Assembly: GCF_051195235.1 (NCBI RefSeq)
Contig: NZ_JBNFZM010000003.1
Span: forward strand, 1-64,000
DNA: 64,000 nt
Origin: Tateyamaria sp947503385
Lineage (GTDB): Bacteria; Pseudomonadota; Alphaproteobacteria; Rhodobacterales; Rhodobacteraceae
Reading direction: 5' to 3'
The notes beneath the pieces were generated by a model, which saw only the letters and a program-made list of their open reading frames with translations, made no database searches and was not told where the DNA came from. The translations under genes were made by a program, and so were the position numbers. Positions 33,548-41,434 of this stretch are shown one piece after another (the stretch's first letter is position 1; each line of letters starts with the position of its first letter).

Positions 33548-33933
33548 GGCCGCTGGCAGGACTGTGCGCGGCCCTCCTGCTGTGTGCATGTCAGGGCGAC
33601 GCGCAGGACGGATTTGGCGATGCCGCCACCACGTGGCAACTGGTCACGCTGGATGGAGCCGCCTTTGACGCGACGGCGACCCTGACATTCCCTGAGGCTG
33701 GTCGCATTGCAGGCAGTGCCCCCTGCAATCAGTATTTTGGTCCAATGAACAGCACCTTTCCGGGGTTTTCAGCACCCGCTCTGGCGGCGACCCGCCGGGC
33801 CTGCCCAGCTCTTGAGGATGAAATCCGCTTTCTGGCCGCGTTGCGTGCCGTGACGCGCGCGGAACGCGCGGACGATGCCTTGATCCTGAGCGACGAAACC
33901 GGGGCGCGTCTGGTCTTTAGACGCGCCGACTGA
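33544..33933 (+). CDS. META-domain lipoprotein (HslJ-like)
   Basis: 129 residues from GTG 33544, which gives a GTGA overlap with the TetR stop. A lipoprotein signal is visible (GLCAALLLCACQGD), and the META/HslJ domain follows (WQLVTLDGAAFDATATLTF, GRIAGSAPCNQYFGPM, TRRACPALEDEIRFLAAL). HslJ proteins are envelope proteins linked to heat or antibiotic stress in E. coli. The gene end overlaps the convergent recO end by 17 bases. Confidence 0.83.
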   Translation: MRPLAGLCAALLLCACQGDAQDGFGDAATTWQLVTLDGAAFDATATLTFPEAGRIAGSAPCNQYFGPMNSTFPGFSAPALAATRRACPALEDEIRFLAALRAVTRAERADDALILSDETGARLVFRRAD

Positions 33934-34642
33934 ACGCCGCGACGAACCGCGCCCGCGCTTCGGGCAAAGGGCGCGTGCCCATCGCCGGGGCCAGCCGGTC
34001 TTCGAGGAAATAGCCGGTGGTGCGCAGCGCTTCGGCAACTTCCGCGTCCGGACCCCCGCCTTCCCCGCGCAAAACCGGCGGCAAAGGCAACAGACGATCG
34101 GCCCAATCCCCCGCCCCTTCGGCGCTGACCGCGCGACCGGATTTGGGCGAGACGTAGATCAACCCTTGGGTCGCGCCCGTGGCCGCACAGGATGTCAGAT
34201 CAAGCCCAAAGCCCATCTCATCCAGCAACGCCACCTCCCACCGCAGGTAGGCCAGCGGCCATACATCATCCTGCCCCAACAGGTCCAAAAGCTGCTCGGT
34301 GCGTTGGTAAAGCGCCGGGTATGGCGCGCGCTCCGGCAGGCAAAAGGACAGCAGGCCGGTGACGGCGTTCAGCCCCGCCAGTGCCAGACGGTTGTTCATC
34401 ACCAATGCGGCTCGGCTGCGCAACGGCTCGACAGAGAAACTGCCGATGTGATCCTCCAACCGTGCCCGCCACGCCAGATCCAACTGCGCGCCGGGTTGCA
34501 GGCTGGGGGCGATCTTTCGGCTGGTGCCGCCGCGCACCACTCCGGCATGTTTGCCCCGTTCGGGCGTGAAGACTTCGATGATGGCGCTGCTTTCCCCGTG
34601 GCGGCGCACGTTCAAAAGGATACCTGCGCCGCGCCATTCCAT
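33917..34642 (-). CDS. recO: DNA repair protein RecO
   Basis: 241 residues. With RecR it loads RecA onto SSB-coated DNA at gaps. The N-terminal OB fold is typical (WRGAGILLNVRRHGESSAIIEVFTPERGKHAGVVRGG), followed by a helical domain with LLDEMGFGLDLTSCAATGAT near 145-165, where the usual zinc-cysteine set is reduced. It is the last gene of the long rpoZ-recO minus-strand group. Its stop lies inside the end of the convergent META gene. Confidence 0.94.
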   Translation of the reverse strand: MEWRGAGILLNVRRHGESSAIIEVFTPERGKHAGVVRGGTSRKIAPSLQPGAQLDLAWRARLEDHIGSFSVEPLRSRAALVMNNRLALAGLNAVTGLLSFCLPERAPYPALYQRTEQLLDLLGQDDVWPLAYLRWEVALLDEMGFGLDLTSCAATGATQGLIYVSPKSGRAVSAEGAGDWADRLLPLPPVLRGEGGGPDAEVAEALRTTGYFLEDRLAPAMGTRPLPEARARFVAAFSRRV

Positions 34643-34643
34643 C

Positions 34644-34973
34644 TCAGGCCAGCCCCTCCTGATCCAGCAGATGCCGTCCGGCCCGGTCTTCGACCTCGAT
34701 CACCCACAGATCCGGGTCAAACCCGCGCTGACGGGTCACGGCGGCATCGACCTCCGCCTCGTCGCCTGCCGCCAGTTCGGCCCACACTCGCGTGTCCGTC
34801 ATCAGATCAAAGCTGCGCTGATACAGCACCGCACGCCCATCCAGCCTGTTCAGCTTGACCAACACCGCCCCGCCGGTGTCGTCACCATGCGCCACTACAA
34901 AACCGGGAATGTCGGCAAATCGCAGACGCGCCAGATACGCATCCACCCAGAACCGAGAAGTCAGCCGCGGCAC
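34644..34973 (-). CDS. DUF1491-family protein
   Basis: 109 residues. Matches the alphaproteobacterial DUF1491 family (RLTSRFWVDAYLARLRFADIPGFVVAHGDDTGGAVLVK, TRVWAELAAGDEAEVDAAVTRQRGFDPDLWVIEVED, described as residues 3-40 and 62-97). Function is unknown, and the gene is normally found between era and recO as here. One base separates it from recO. No membrane segment. Confidence 0.85.
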   Translation of the reverse strand: MPRLTSRFWVDAYLARLRFADIPGFVVAHGDDTGGAVLVKLNRLDGRAVLYQRSFDLMTDTRVWAELAAGDEAEVDAAVTRQRGFDPDLWVIEVEDRAGRHLLDQEGLA

Positions 34974-35063
34974 GGTCTAACCGGCTCTGTCGCGAAAAAA
35001 TCCTGTCCCATTGCCCGGCAGGCGGCTTTGCCACCGAAAGGAGGGCGGCGGTTGGCCACAGGC

Positions 35064-35972
35064 TCAAGCGTTGCCATCTTTGAAATCCAGACCCATCTGA
35101 TCATAGCGCTCGGCCTCCTCCAGCCACTTTTCGCGCACTTTGACCTGCAAAAACAGGTGCACCTTGCGACCCAGAAACTCCGTCAACTCGGCGCGCGCCG
35201 CTTGACTGACCGCCTTGATCGTCTCGCCCTTGTGACCCAGCACGATCCCCTTGTGTCCGTCGCGCGTCACGTAGATCAGCTGCTCGATGCGGGCAGAGCC
35301 GTCCTTGCGTTCTTCCCATGTCTCCGTCTCGACGGTGAGCTGGTAGGGCAGTTCCTGATGCAGGCGCAGCGTCAGCTTTTCCCGCGTCATCTCGGCGGCG
35401 ATCATGCGCATGGGCAGGTCCGCGATCTGATCTTCGGGATAGAGCCACGGGCCTTCGGGCAGTTCCGCCGCCAACCAGCGGCGCAGGTCGTCCACACCAT
35501 GCCCTTTCTCGGCCGAAATCATAAAGGTCTCGGCAAAGTCGAACCGTTCATTCAAATCCTTGGTCAGCCCCAGCAGCACCGGCGCTTCGACCCGGTCGAT
35601 CTTGTTGATGGCAAGGGCGACGCGCCGTCCCTGCCCGATCTCGGCCAGCCCATCGAGGATGCGTTTGACGCCGTCGGTGATACCACGATGCGCCTCGATC
35701 ATCAGGACAACCACATCAGCATCCGCCGCCCCGCCCCACGCGGCGGCCACCATAGCGCGGTCGAGACGGCGGCGCGGTTGAAACAGGCCGGGCGTGTCCA
35801 CAAATACGATCTGCGCGTCGCCCTCCATCGCCACACCACGAATGCGCGCGCGGGTGGTCTGCACCTTGTGGGTGACGATGCTCACCTTGGCGCCCACCAT
35901 TCGGTTGAGCAGGGTGGATTTGCCTGCGTTCGGCTCTCCGATCAAGGCAACGAAACCGGCCCGTGTTGTCAT
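35064..35972 (-). CDS. era: Ribosome-biogenesis GTPase Era
   Basis: 302 residues. Binds 16S rRNA and assists 30S maturation. The GTPase motifs are G1 GEPNAGKST at 12-20, G3 DTPG near 59 and G4 NKID near 125. The C-terminal KH domain includes IVLGHKGETIKAVSQAAR. The start MTTRAGFVALIGEPN at 35972 overlaps the rnc stop by four bases, a common era-rnc coupling. DUF1491 follows after 90 bases. Confidence 0.96.
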   Translation of the reverse strand: MTTRAGFVALIGEPNAGKSTLLNRMVGAKVSIVTHKVQTTRARIRGVAMEGDAQIVFVDTPGLFQPRRRLDRAMVAAAWGGAADADVVVLMIEAHRGITDGVKRILDGLAEIGQGRRVALAINKIDRVEAPVLLGLTKDLNERFDFAETFMISAEKGHGVDDLRRWLAAELPEGPWLYPEDQIADLPMRMIAAEMTREKLTLRLHQELPYQLTVETETWEERKDGSARIEQLIYVTRDGHKGIVLGHKGETIKAVSQAARAELTEFLGRKVHLFLQVKVREKWLEEAERYDQMGLDFKDGNA

Positions 35973-36655
35973 GTCTCTTGTTCCATCTGATCGAGCAGCG
36001 CCTTGGCTGCGGCTTGCTGGGCTTCGCGTTTGGAGCCCGCGGTGGCTTGGGCCGTTGCCCCGTTCTGCAAGGCGGCGGAGATTGTGAAGACGGGCGCGTG
36101 GTCCGGGCCGGTGCGGGCCGTCTCGGCATAGCTGGGCGGTGGCATTCCGCGTGCCTGCGCCCATTCCTGAAGTGCTGTTTTGGCGTCCCGCGCATCACCT
36201 TCGACAGCACCAATGCGCGCACCCCAAAGCCTCAGGATCATGTCCCGCGCCGCTTCAAAACCCGCGTCAAGGTAGACCGCCGCAATCACGGCTTCCACGG
36301 CGTCACCCAGCAGCGCCTGCTTGCGCCGCCCCCCCGACACCATCTCGGACCGGCCCAGCCGCAGCACGTCGCCCAGGCCGATGTCGCGGGCCACGTCAGC
36401 ACAGATTTCCTTGCGCACCAGCGCGTTGTAGCGCGGGGCCAACAGCCCCTCGGCGGCTTCAGGGTCGGCATCCAGCAGCGCCTCGGCCATCACGAGACCC
36501 AAAACCCGGTCGCCCAGAAACTCCATCCGCTGATTGTCGCTCCGAGTGGGTGACGACATCGACGCGTGTGTGACCGCCTCGATCAGCAGGTCGGGCGTTG
36601 CAAACCGGTGCCCGATCCGCGTCTCAAACGCCTGAAGGTCCGCGCTCAGTTTCAT
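35969..36655 (-). CDS. rnc: Ribonuclease III
   Basis: 228 residues. Cleaves double-stranded RNA in rRNA precursors and regulatory duplexes. The signature NQRMEFLGDRVL is at 41-52, the second acidic site is in LLGDAVEAVIAAVYLD, and a C-terminal double-stranded-RNA-binding domain spans about 155-226 (ALQEWAQARGMPPPSY, AGSKREAQQAAAKALL). The start overlaps the stop of the DUF805-signal peptidase gene. Order lepB-rnc-era is conserved in many proteobacteria. Confidence 0.96.
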   Translation of the reverse strand: MKLSADLQAFETRIGHRFATPDLLIEAVTHASMSSPTRSDNQRMEFLGDRVLGLVMAEALLDADPEAAEGLLAPRYNALVRKEICADVARDIGLGDVLRLGRSEMVSGGRRKQALLGDAVEAVIAAVYLDAGFEAARDMILRLWGARIGAVEGDARDAKTALQEWAQARGMPPPSYAETARTGPDHAPVFTISAALQNGATAQATAGSKREAQQAAAKALLDQMEQET

Positions 36656-37650
36656 GGCACCCTCCGGAACAGGCGGGACATATCGCCAGTGAGCGAAAAC
36701 GCAATCCAGCTTACCCGGCCCTTGACGTTCTCAAGGGGGACAAAGCCGACCCCCCCCACGACCTGTGCCATGCGACTGTCAGCAGAGTTATCCCGGTTGT
36801 CACCCAAAACGAACATATGCCCCTCTGGCACGGTAAACGCCTCGGTATTGTCCACCGGCGTGGCGTCGACGTCCAGCACAGTGTAGCTGCGCCCGGATGG
36901 CAGTGTTTCAACAGAACTGCGTTTGAGGCATGGCGCATCCATGGCAACGATCCCACCGGCGCAGCGCGGTATCACGCCGTGCGGCCCCTGGCGCGCCATA
37001 CGTTCGGTGAAATCCGGGCCGGGCGCCTGCGCAACCGGCGTTCCGTTCAGGATCACCTGCCCGTCCAACAGTTGGACCGTATCGCCACCCAATGCGATGA
37101 CCCGTTTGACAAAATCCATCCCGGTCACGGGATGGCGAAAGACCACCACATCACCACGCGCCACCTGCAAAACCCGGCTGCCGGCAAAGACGTAGTCGCC
37201 GGGCATAAGCGCAGGCTTCATGCTGGTCGACGGGATCCAATAGGGCGCGTAGAACATGCCGCGCCCCGCGACCAGCAGGCAGAGCAACAGGGCCAGCCCC
37301 CACCCGATCTTGCGCAGCGCAGCCGGTTCGCCCCTGCGCGGATTGTCCGCACTGCGCCGGAACAACAATATGATCTGCGGAATGACCCCCAGATAGGGGA
37401 CAATGGCGACCCACATCCACCCACCGCGCCACCCTGCGTCCCGCAGACGGCGGCGCAACTGCCCCAGAAAAACAAAAGTGGCAATGGCACAGGCGATCCA
37501 GATCCATGCCGGAGCCGCCGGGAAACTGACACCTGCCACGACAAAGAACAGCTGCAACACAAATGCTATGGCATAGGGTGTCCGGCCTGAGATGCCCGTC
37601 CAGTCAAAGGACTGGCGCAGTGCCTGCGTTGCGGATATCGCCGTGCTCAC
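36652..37650 (-). CDS. DUF805-signal peptidase I fusion protein
   Basis: 332 residues. The first ~105 residues form a DUF805-like membrane part with three helices (SFDWTGISGRTPYAIAF, QLRRRLRDAGWRGGWMW). The S26 signal peptidase part follows, with Ser143 in WIPSTSMKPALMPGD, Lys182 in GMDFVKRVIALGGD and a late GDNRDNSADSR. All catalytic elements are kept. Start GTG 37650 makes a GTGA overlap with lepB; an in-frame ATG at 37683 lies inside lepB and is less likely. It may be a second, specialised leader peptidase. Confidence 0.88.
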   Translation of the reverse strand: MSTAISATQALRQSFDWTGISGRTPYAIAFVLQLFFVVAGVSFPAAPAWIWIACAIATFVFLGQLRRRLRDAGWRGGWMWVAIVPYLGVIPQIILLFRRSADNPRRGEPAALRKIGWGLALLLCLLVAGRGMFYAPYWIPSTSMKPALMPGDYVFAGSRVLQVARGDVVVFRHPVTGMDFVKRVIALGGDTVQLLDGQVILNGTPVAQAPGPDFTERMARQGPHGVIPRCAGGIVAMDAPCLKRSSVETLPSGRSYTVLDVDATPVDNTEAFTVPEGHMFVLGDNRDNSADSRMAQVVGGVGFVPLENVKGRVSWIAFSLTGDMSRLFRRVP

Positions 37651-38471
37651 TCGATCCCCTTGAAGAACCGATCGCTGCGCCATGTCCAGAAGAACAGCAT
37701 CGACCGGCCCGCAGACGAGAACATGATACGATCCGCGCGCCCGATCAGGTTTTCATAGGGCACGTAACCAACGCCACCCACAACCTGCGCCAGACGGCTG
37801 TCAGCCGAGTTGTCGCGATTGTCGCCCATAAAGAAGTAATGCCCCGCCGGCACCCGGTAGACGGACGTGTTGTCAGACCCCTGTTCGGCTACGTTCAACA
37901 CTTTGTATTGTGCCCCACCCGGCAGCGTTTCGACGAACCGTTCCTTGAGGCAATCTGCGCCAATACCCACGGTCCCGTTGGCACAACGCGGCGTCTGACG
38001 CTGGGGTCCCTGGCGGTCAAACTCTTCGACAAAGTTGCCGTCGGCGTCCTGCGGCACAGGTGTGCCGTTTAGGATCACGACGCCGTTCTGCACCTGTACC
38101 GTGTCGCCGGGAAGGCCAATCAGGCGCTTGATGAAATCCGTGCCCGTGACAGGGTGGCGGAACACCACCACGTCGCCGCGCTCGGGCTCGCCAGCCAGAA
38201 TGCGGGTGTTGTCCCCGTCGATGAACCCGCACAGCTTTTGCGCGTCCAGACCAATAAACCGCAGCGACGGGCAGGACGCATAGGAATAGCCATAAGCCAT
38301 CTTGTTCACAAAGAGGAAATCGCCGATCAGCAGCGTTTCCTTCATCGACCCGGACGGAATCCAAAACGGCTGAAAAAAGAGCGTGCGGAACACACCTGCA
38401 ATCAGCAGCGCGTAAACGATGGTCTTGATCGTATCCACCACCCCGCCTTGGGGTTTTTCCTTGGCGGCCAT
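37647..38471 (-). CDS. lepB: Signal peptidase I
   Basis: 274 residues. Cleaves signal peptides of exported proteins on the periplasmic side. The N-terminal helix anchors it (TIKTIVYALLIAGVFRTLFF). The catalytic dyad is Ser42 (WIPSGSMKETLLIGD) and Lys115 (TDFIKRLIGLPGD), and box E reads MGDNRDNSADSR. It is directly followed by a second, DUF805-fused signal peptidase. acpS lies 78 bases upstream. Confidence 0.96.
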   Translation of the reverse strand: MAAKEKPQGGVVDTIKTIVYALLIAGVFRTLFFQPFWIPSGSMKETLLIGDFLFVNKMAYGYSYASCPSLRFIGLDAQKLCGFIDGDNTRILAGEPERGDVVVFRHPVTGTDFIKRLIGLPGDTVQVQNGVVILNGTPVPQDADGNFVEEFDRQGPQRQTPRCANGTVGIGADCLKERFVETLPGGAQYKVLNVAEQGSDNTSVYRVPAGHYFFMGDNRDNSADSRLAQVVGGVGYVPYENLIGRADRIMFSSAGRSMLFFWTWRSDRFFKGIE

Positions 38472-38549
38472 GAGGCGCTCCTTGCTTGCGGTTTGAGGCT
38501 ACATGCGGGTGCGTTCCGGGGGTGTCAAGCCGCAGGGGCCAAATGTGCG

Positions 38550-38957
38550 TCAGCCTTCGGCGACGGGCCGCGCTTCGATCACAACAAAGGCCTGCGCCCA
38601 CGGGTGATCGTCGGTCAGGGTGACGTGGATGATTGCCTCGTGGCCCGCCGGTGTCATATCGGCCAGACGCTCTGCCGCCCAGCCGGTCACGTGCATCACC
38701 GGTTGGCCCGTGGCGAGGTTGCTGACGGCCATGTCCTTCCATGCGATGCCCATGCGCAGGCCCGTGCCCAGTGCCTTGGAGCAGGCCTCTTTGGCGGCCC
38801 AGCGTTTGGCATAGGTCCCTGCGGTGTCGGCGCGTCGTTCCGCCTTGCGCTGTTCGACATCCGTAAACACCCGGTTGCGGAAGCGGTCGCCAAACCGGTC
38901 GAGCGTGCCCTGAATACGCTCGATGTTCGCCAGATCGGTGCCGATACCAAGGATCAT
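38550..38957 (-). CDS. acpS: Holo-acyl-carrier-protein synthase
   Basis: 135 residues. Transfers 4'-phosphopantetheine from CoA to acyl carrier protein. The N-terminal motif GIGTDLANIERI supplies the metal-binding aspartate, and FTDVEQRKAERR and KRWAAKEACSKALGTG give the second conserved region with the catalytic glutamate. The start overlaps the end of the upstream LysE-type gene by four bases. Normal length for the AcpS type. Confidence 0.95.
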   Translation of the reverse strand: MILGIGTDLANIERIQGTLDRFGDRFRNRVFTDVEQRKAERRADTAGTYAKRWAAKEACSKALGTGLRMGIAWKDMAVSNLATGQPVMHVTGWAAERLADMTPAGHEAIIHVTLTDDHPWAQAFVVIEARPVAEG

Positions 38958-39574
38958 TGCAAACGCGCCGTCAGGATTTTAACGCTGGCAAAGCCAAAGA
39001 ACCCCGCAAAGGCGAGGTCGAACCAGCGCCGCGCCCGGGCGTAGGCCGCCACGACCCGCGCGTTGGAAAACAGGAATGCGTAACCGATGAAGATCAGGGT
39101 CGATCCCGCGTAAAGCAAGCCAAAGCACTGGAACACCAGCGCCGGGCGCGCATCCGCCGGGAGGGCGATGGCATAGATCGATCCCCAGCTGAGGATCGCC
39201 TTGGGGTTGGTGATGTGGATCGCAGCGCCCTTGAGGAACAGATTGGCCGCACTGCCACGGAACGGTGTGCCTGCCACTGCGTCCCCGCCCGCCCACGCAC
39301 TGCGCAACGCCTTGACGGCGAGCCACGCAAGATAGGCCGCGCCCGCATAGCGGATGATCTCGAACACCCACACATGGGTAAGCATAATGGCCGACAGGCC
39401 AAGGGCGGCGGCAATGCCCCAACTGGCAGACCCGGCCAATATGCCAAGCGAAAACGCAAGTGCGGCAGCCCGCCCCGCCGTCATGGCCGTGCCCGCAATT
39501 CCCATTGTGGCCGGTCCAGGCGAGCCTCCCGCAAGCAGCCAAGCCACCCATATGGCGATAAACTCAGGTCCCAT
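38954..39574 (-). CDS. LysE-family exporter (second of three)
   Basis: 206 residues with about six membrane helices and the LysE signatures WLLAGGSPGPATMGIAGTAMTAGR and IHITNPKAILSWGSIYAIALP. Substrate unknown. It is placed between the Dabb-domain gene and acpS with near-zero spacing in the pdxJ-acpS interval, so it is expressed with core genes. Only distantly similar by eye to the other LysE genes at 31.7 and 46.8 kb, so not a recent duplication. Confidence 0.87.
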   Translation of the reverse strand: MGPEFIAIWVAWLLAGGSPGPATMGIAGTAMTAGRAAALAFSLGILAGSASWGIAAALGLSAIMLTHVWVFEIIRYAGAAYLAWLAVKALRSAWAGGDAVAGTPFRGSAANLFLKGAAIHITNPKAILSWGSIYAIALPADARPALVFQCFGLLYAGSTLIFIGYAFLFSNARVVAAYARARRWFDLAFAGFFGFASVKILTARLQ

Positions 39575-39577
39575 CGT

Positions 39578-39886
39578 TCAACCTTCGATATCGTAGACGA
39601 GGATACCGCGTTCGCCGCCCTCGCACATGTCGACAAGTCGGCCGCCAAGGTCCTTGTGCCGTGGATCGGCGGCATAATCGGCCAGCGCCTGTGCGTCCAC
39701 CGCGTCCAAGGTAAAGCCGTAACTGTGGTCGGGTGACTTGTTCTCGAAATCCCGGTTCGGCCCGGCAATGAAATCATTGCAGCCGGGCAGATCCGCCACC
39801 AGATCTTCCAGTCCCTGCATCACTTCGGCCAAGGCGTCGGTGTCTGCGGACGCGCTCAGGCGCAGAAACACACAATGCCGGATCAT
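39578..39886 (-). CDS. Dabb (stress-responsive A/B barrel) domain protein
   Basis: 102 residues. Typical Dabb start MIRHCVFLRLSA, then ALAEVMQGLEDLVADLPGCNDFIAGPNRDFENKSPDHSYGFTLDAVD as the barrel core (residues 19-64) and DPRHKDLGGRLVDM near the end. The family forms dimeric ferredoxin-like barrels of unclear function. Some bind hydrophobic ligands. The ATG overlaps the pdxJ stop by four bases. Confidence 0.87.
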   Translation of the reverse strand: MIRHCVFLRLSASADTDALAEVMQGLEDLVADLPGCNDFIAGPNRDFENKSPDHSYGFTLDAVDAQALADYAADPRHKDLGGRLVDMCEGGERGILVYDIEG

Positions 39887-40632
39887 GTCCGCGCCTCGTC
39901 CATCAGGCGGCGCATCTCACGAATGGCCGCGTCAAGCCCAAGGAATATCGCCTCCCCGATCAGGAAATGTCCGATGTTCAGTTCCATCGCTTCGGGAAAG
40001 GCGGCCACGGGCTGCACGGTCTCGTACGTCAGGCCGTGGCCCACATGCACCTCAAGACCCAGATCATGGGCAAAAGTGCTCATCCGGCGCATCGCCTCCA
40101 ACTCGCGGTCGCGATCGTCAAACCGGCCTTCGTGGTGGGCGTCGCAATAGGCGCCGGAATGAAGTTCAATCACCTGCGCGCCGATCCTGTGCGCCGCCTC
40201 AATCTGACGCTGGTCTGCGGCGATAAAGATCGACACCCGGCAGCCCGCGTCGCGCAGCGGGGCAATAAAATGCGCCAGCCGGTTTTCTTCGCGCGCCACC
40301 TCAAGCCCGCCTTCGGTCGTACGTTCCTCGCGCTTCTCCGGCACAATGCAGACCGCATGGGGTTTGTGACGCAGGGCGATGGCCTGCATCTCGTCCGTGG
40401 CGGCCATCTCGAAATTGAGCGGCACGTCCAGCACGTCCATCAACCCTTCGATGTCGGCGTCCGAGATATGGCGGCGGTCTTCGCGCAGATGCGCGGTGAT
40501 GCCGTCAGCGCCTGCGGCTTCGGCGATTTTGGCCGCGCGCAGCGGGTCCGGCGTGTCACCGCCGCGCGCGTTGCGCACCGTGGCCACGTGGTCGATGTTG
40601 ACGCCAAGCCGAAGTCTTCCGAGCGGTTCCAT
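39883..40632 (-). CDS. pdxJ: Pyridoxine 5'-phosphate synthase
   Basis: 249 residues. Condenses 1-deoxyxylulose 5-phosphate with 3-amino-2-oxopropyl phosphate, the last ring-forming step of vitamin B6 synthesis. Family features: LGVNIDHVATVRNARGG, DGITAHLREDRRHI, LNFEMAATDEM, VCIVPEKREERTTEGG, VIELHSGAYC, VHVGHGLTYETV and LNIGHFLIGEAIF. It is a TIM barrel of normal length, with MEPLGRLRLGVN as the start. Confidence 0.97.
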   Translation of the reverse strand: MEPLGRLRLGVNIDHVATVRNARGGDTPDPLRAAKIAEAAGADGITAHLREDRRHISDADIEGLMDVLDVPLNFEMAATDEMQAIALRHKPHAVCIVPEKREERTTEGGLEVAREENRLAHFIAPLRDAGCRVSIFIAADQRQIEAAHRIGAQVIELHSGAYCDAHHEGRFDDRDRELEAMRRMSTFAHDLGLEVHVGHGLTYETVQPVAAFPEAMELNIGHFLIGEAIFLGLDAAIREMRRLMDEART

Positions 40633-40729
40633 GGGGCCTCTCCCTGATGCCGTGTCTGGCGCAACCTAGCGCGCAAGGCACCCTTAGAAAATACTGACAA
40701 AGCAGGGAAATTGTACCAAGCCTTGCGCC

Positions 40730-41413
40730 TCAGTCCGACTTCTGGGTGATGTCTGCGGCCTTTGCCGCTGCCTTGGCTTTAAGCGCGTCGAACTTGGCCT
40801 TGATCACGCCCTTGCGGCGGTGCTGGTAGGCGCGGATCAGCGGGACCGACAGGTAGTAGGCGATGGTGGCCGCGATAACACCCGGCAGGATGCCCCCGAT
40901 CATGAAGGGAAAGAACACTTCGTCATAGAACACGCGCAGGCTGGACCAGTCGGCGCGATCAGGGGTGAAAATGGCTTTGAAATTGTGCCACAGCGCCGAC
41001 GCCGCGTCGGCAAACCGCTCGCCCACGGTGGGTTCATCATCGCCCTGATGCGGGCGGAACCGCAGGCGCGACGGGTCAAGGCCCAGCATCCAGTACCCCG
41101 TAAACATCGACGTCGCGATGATCGGGATATAGGTCAGCGGATTGCCAAAAAACGTGGACAGGAGTGCGGCAAAGATATTGCCGCGCATAATCACGGCGAT
41201 GACGCCCGCCACCACGAAATGCACCCCGTAGAAGGGCGAAAACGTCGTAAAAACCCCCGCCCATATGCCACGCGCAATGCGTTCGGGACTGTCGGGCAAG
41301 CGCCGCAGCCTGTGGCGCACATAGTGAAACGCACGCGCCCATCCGCCGCGCGGCCAGAGAAACTCCAGCGCAGCACGCAAGATCGGCTTTCGGTCGCGGC
41401 GTTTGAACACCAA
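40730..41413 (-). CDS. DUF2062-domain membrane protein
   Basis: 227 residues. The DUF2062 signature (PERIARGIWAGVFTTFSPFYGVHFVVAGVIAVIMRGNIFAALLSTFFGNPLTYIPI, residues 42-97) contains two to three membrane helices with the conserved GNPLTY. A third hydrophobic region lies near 165-190, and a Lys/Ala-rich tail follows (KAKFDALKAKAAAKAADI). Function is unknown. It lies between rel and pdxJ, as in many Rhodobacterales. Confidence 0.85.
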   Translation of the reverse strand: MVFKRRDRKPILRAALEFLWPRGGWARAFHYVRHRLRRLPDSPERIARGIWAGVFTTFSPFYGVHFVVAGVIAVIMRGNIFAALLSTFFGNPLTYIPIIATSMFTGYWMLGLDPSRLRFRPHQGDDEPTVGERFADAASALWHNFKAIFTPDRADWSSLRVFYDEVFFPFMIGGILPGVIAATIAYYLSVPLIRAYQHRRKGVIKAKFDALKAKAAAKAADITQKSD

Positions 41414-41434
41414 GTCCTCAGACCTCCTTGGCCG

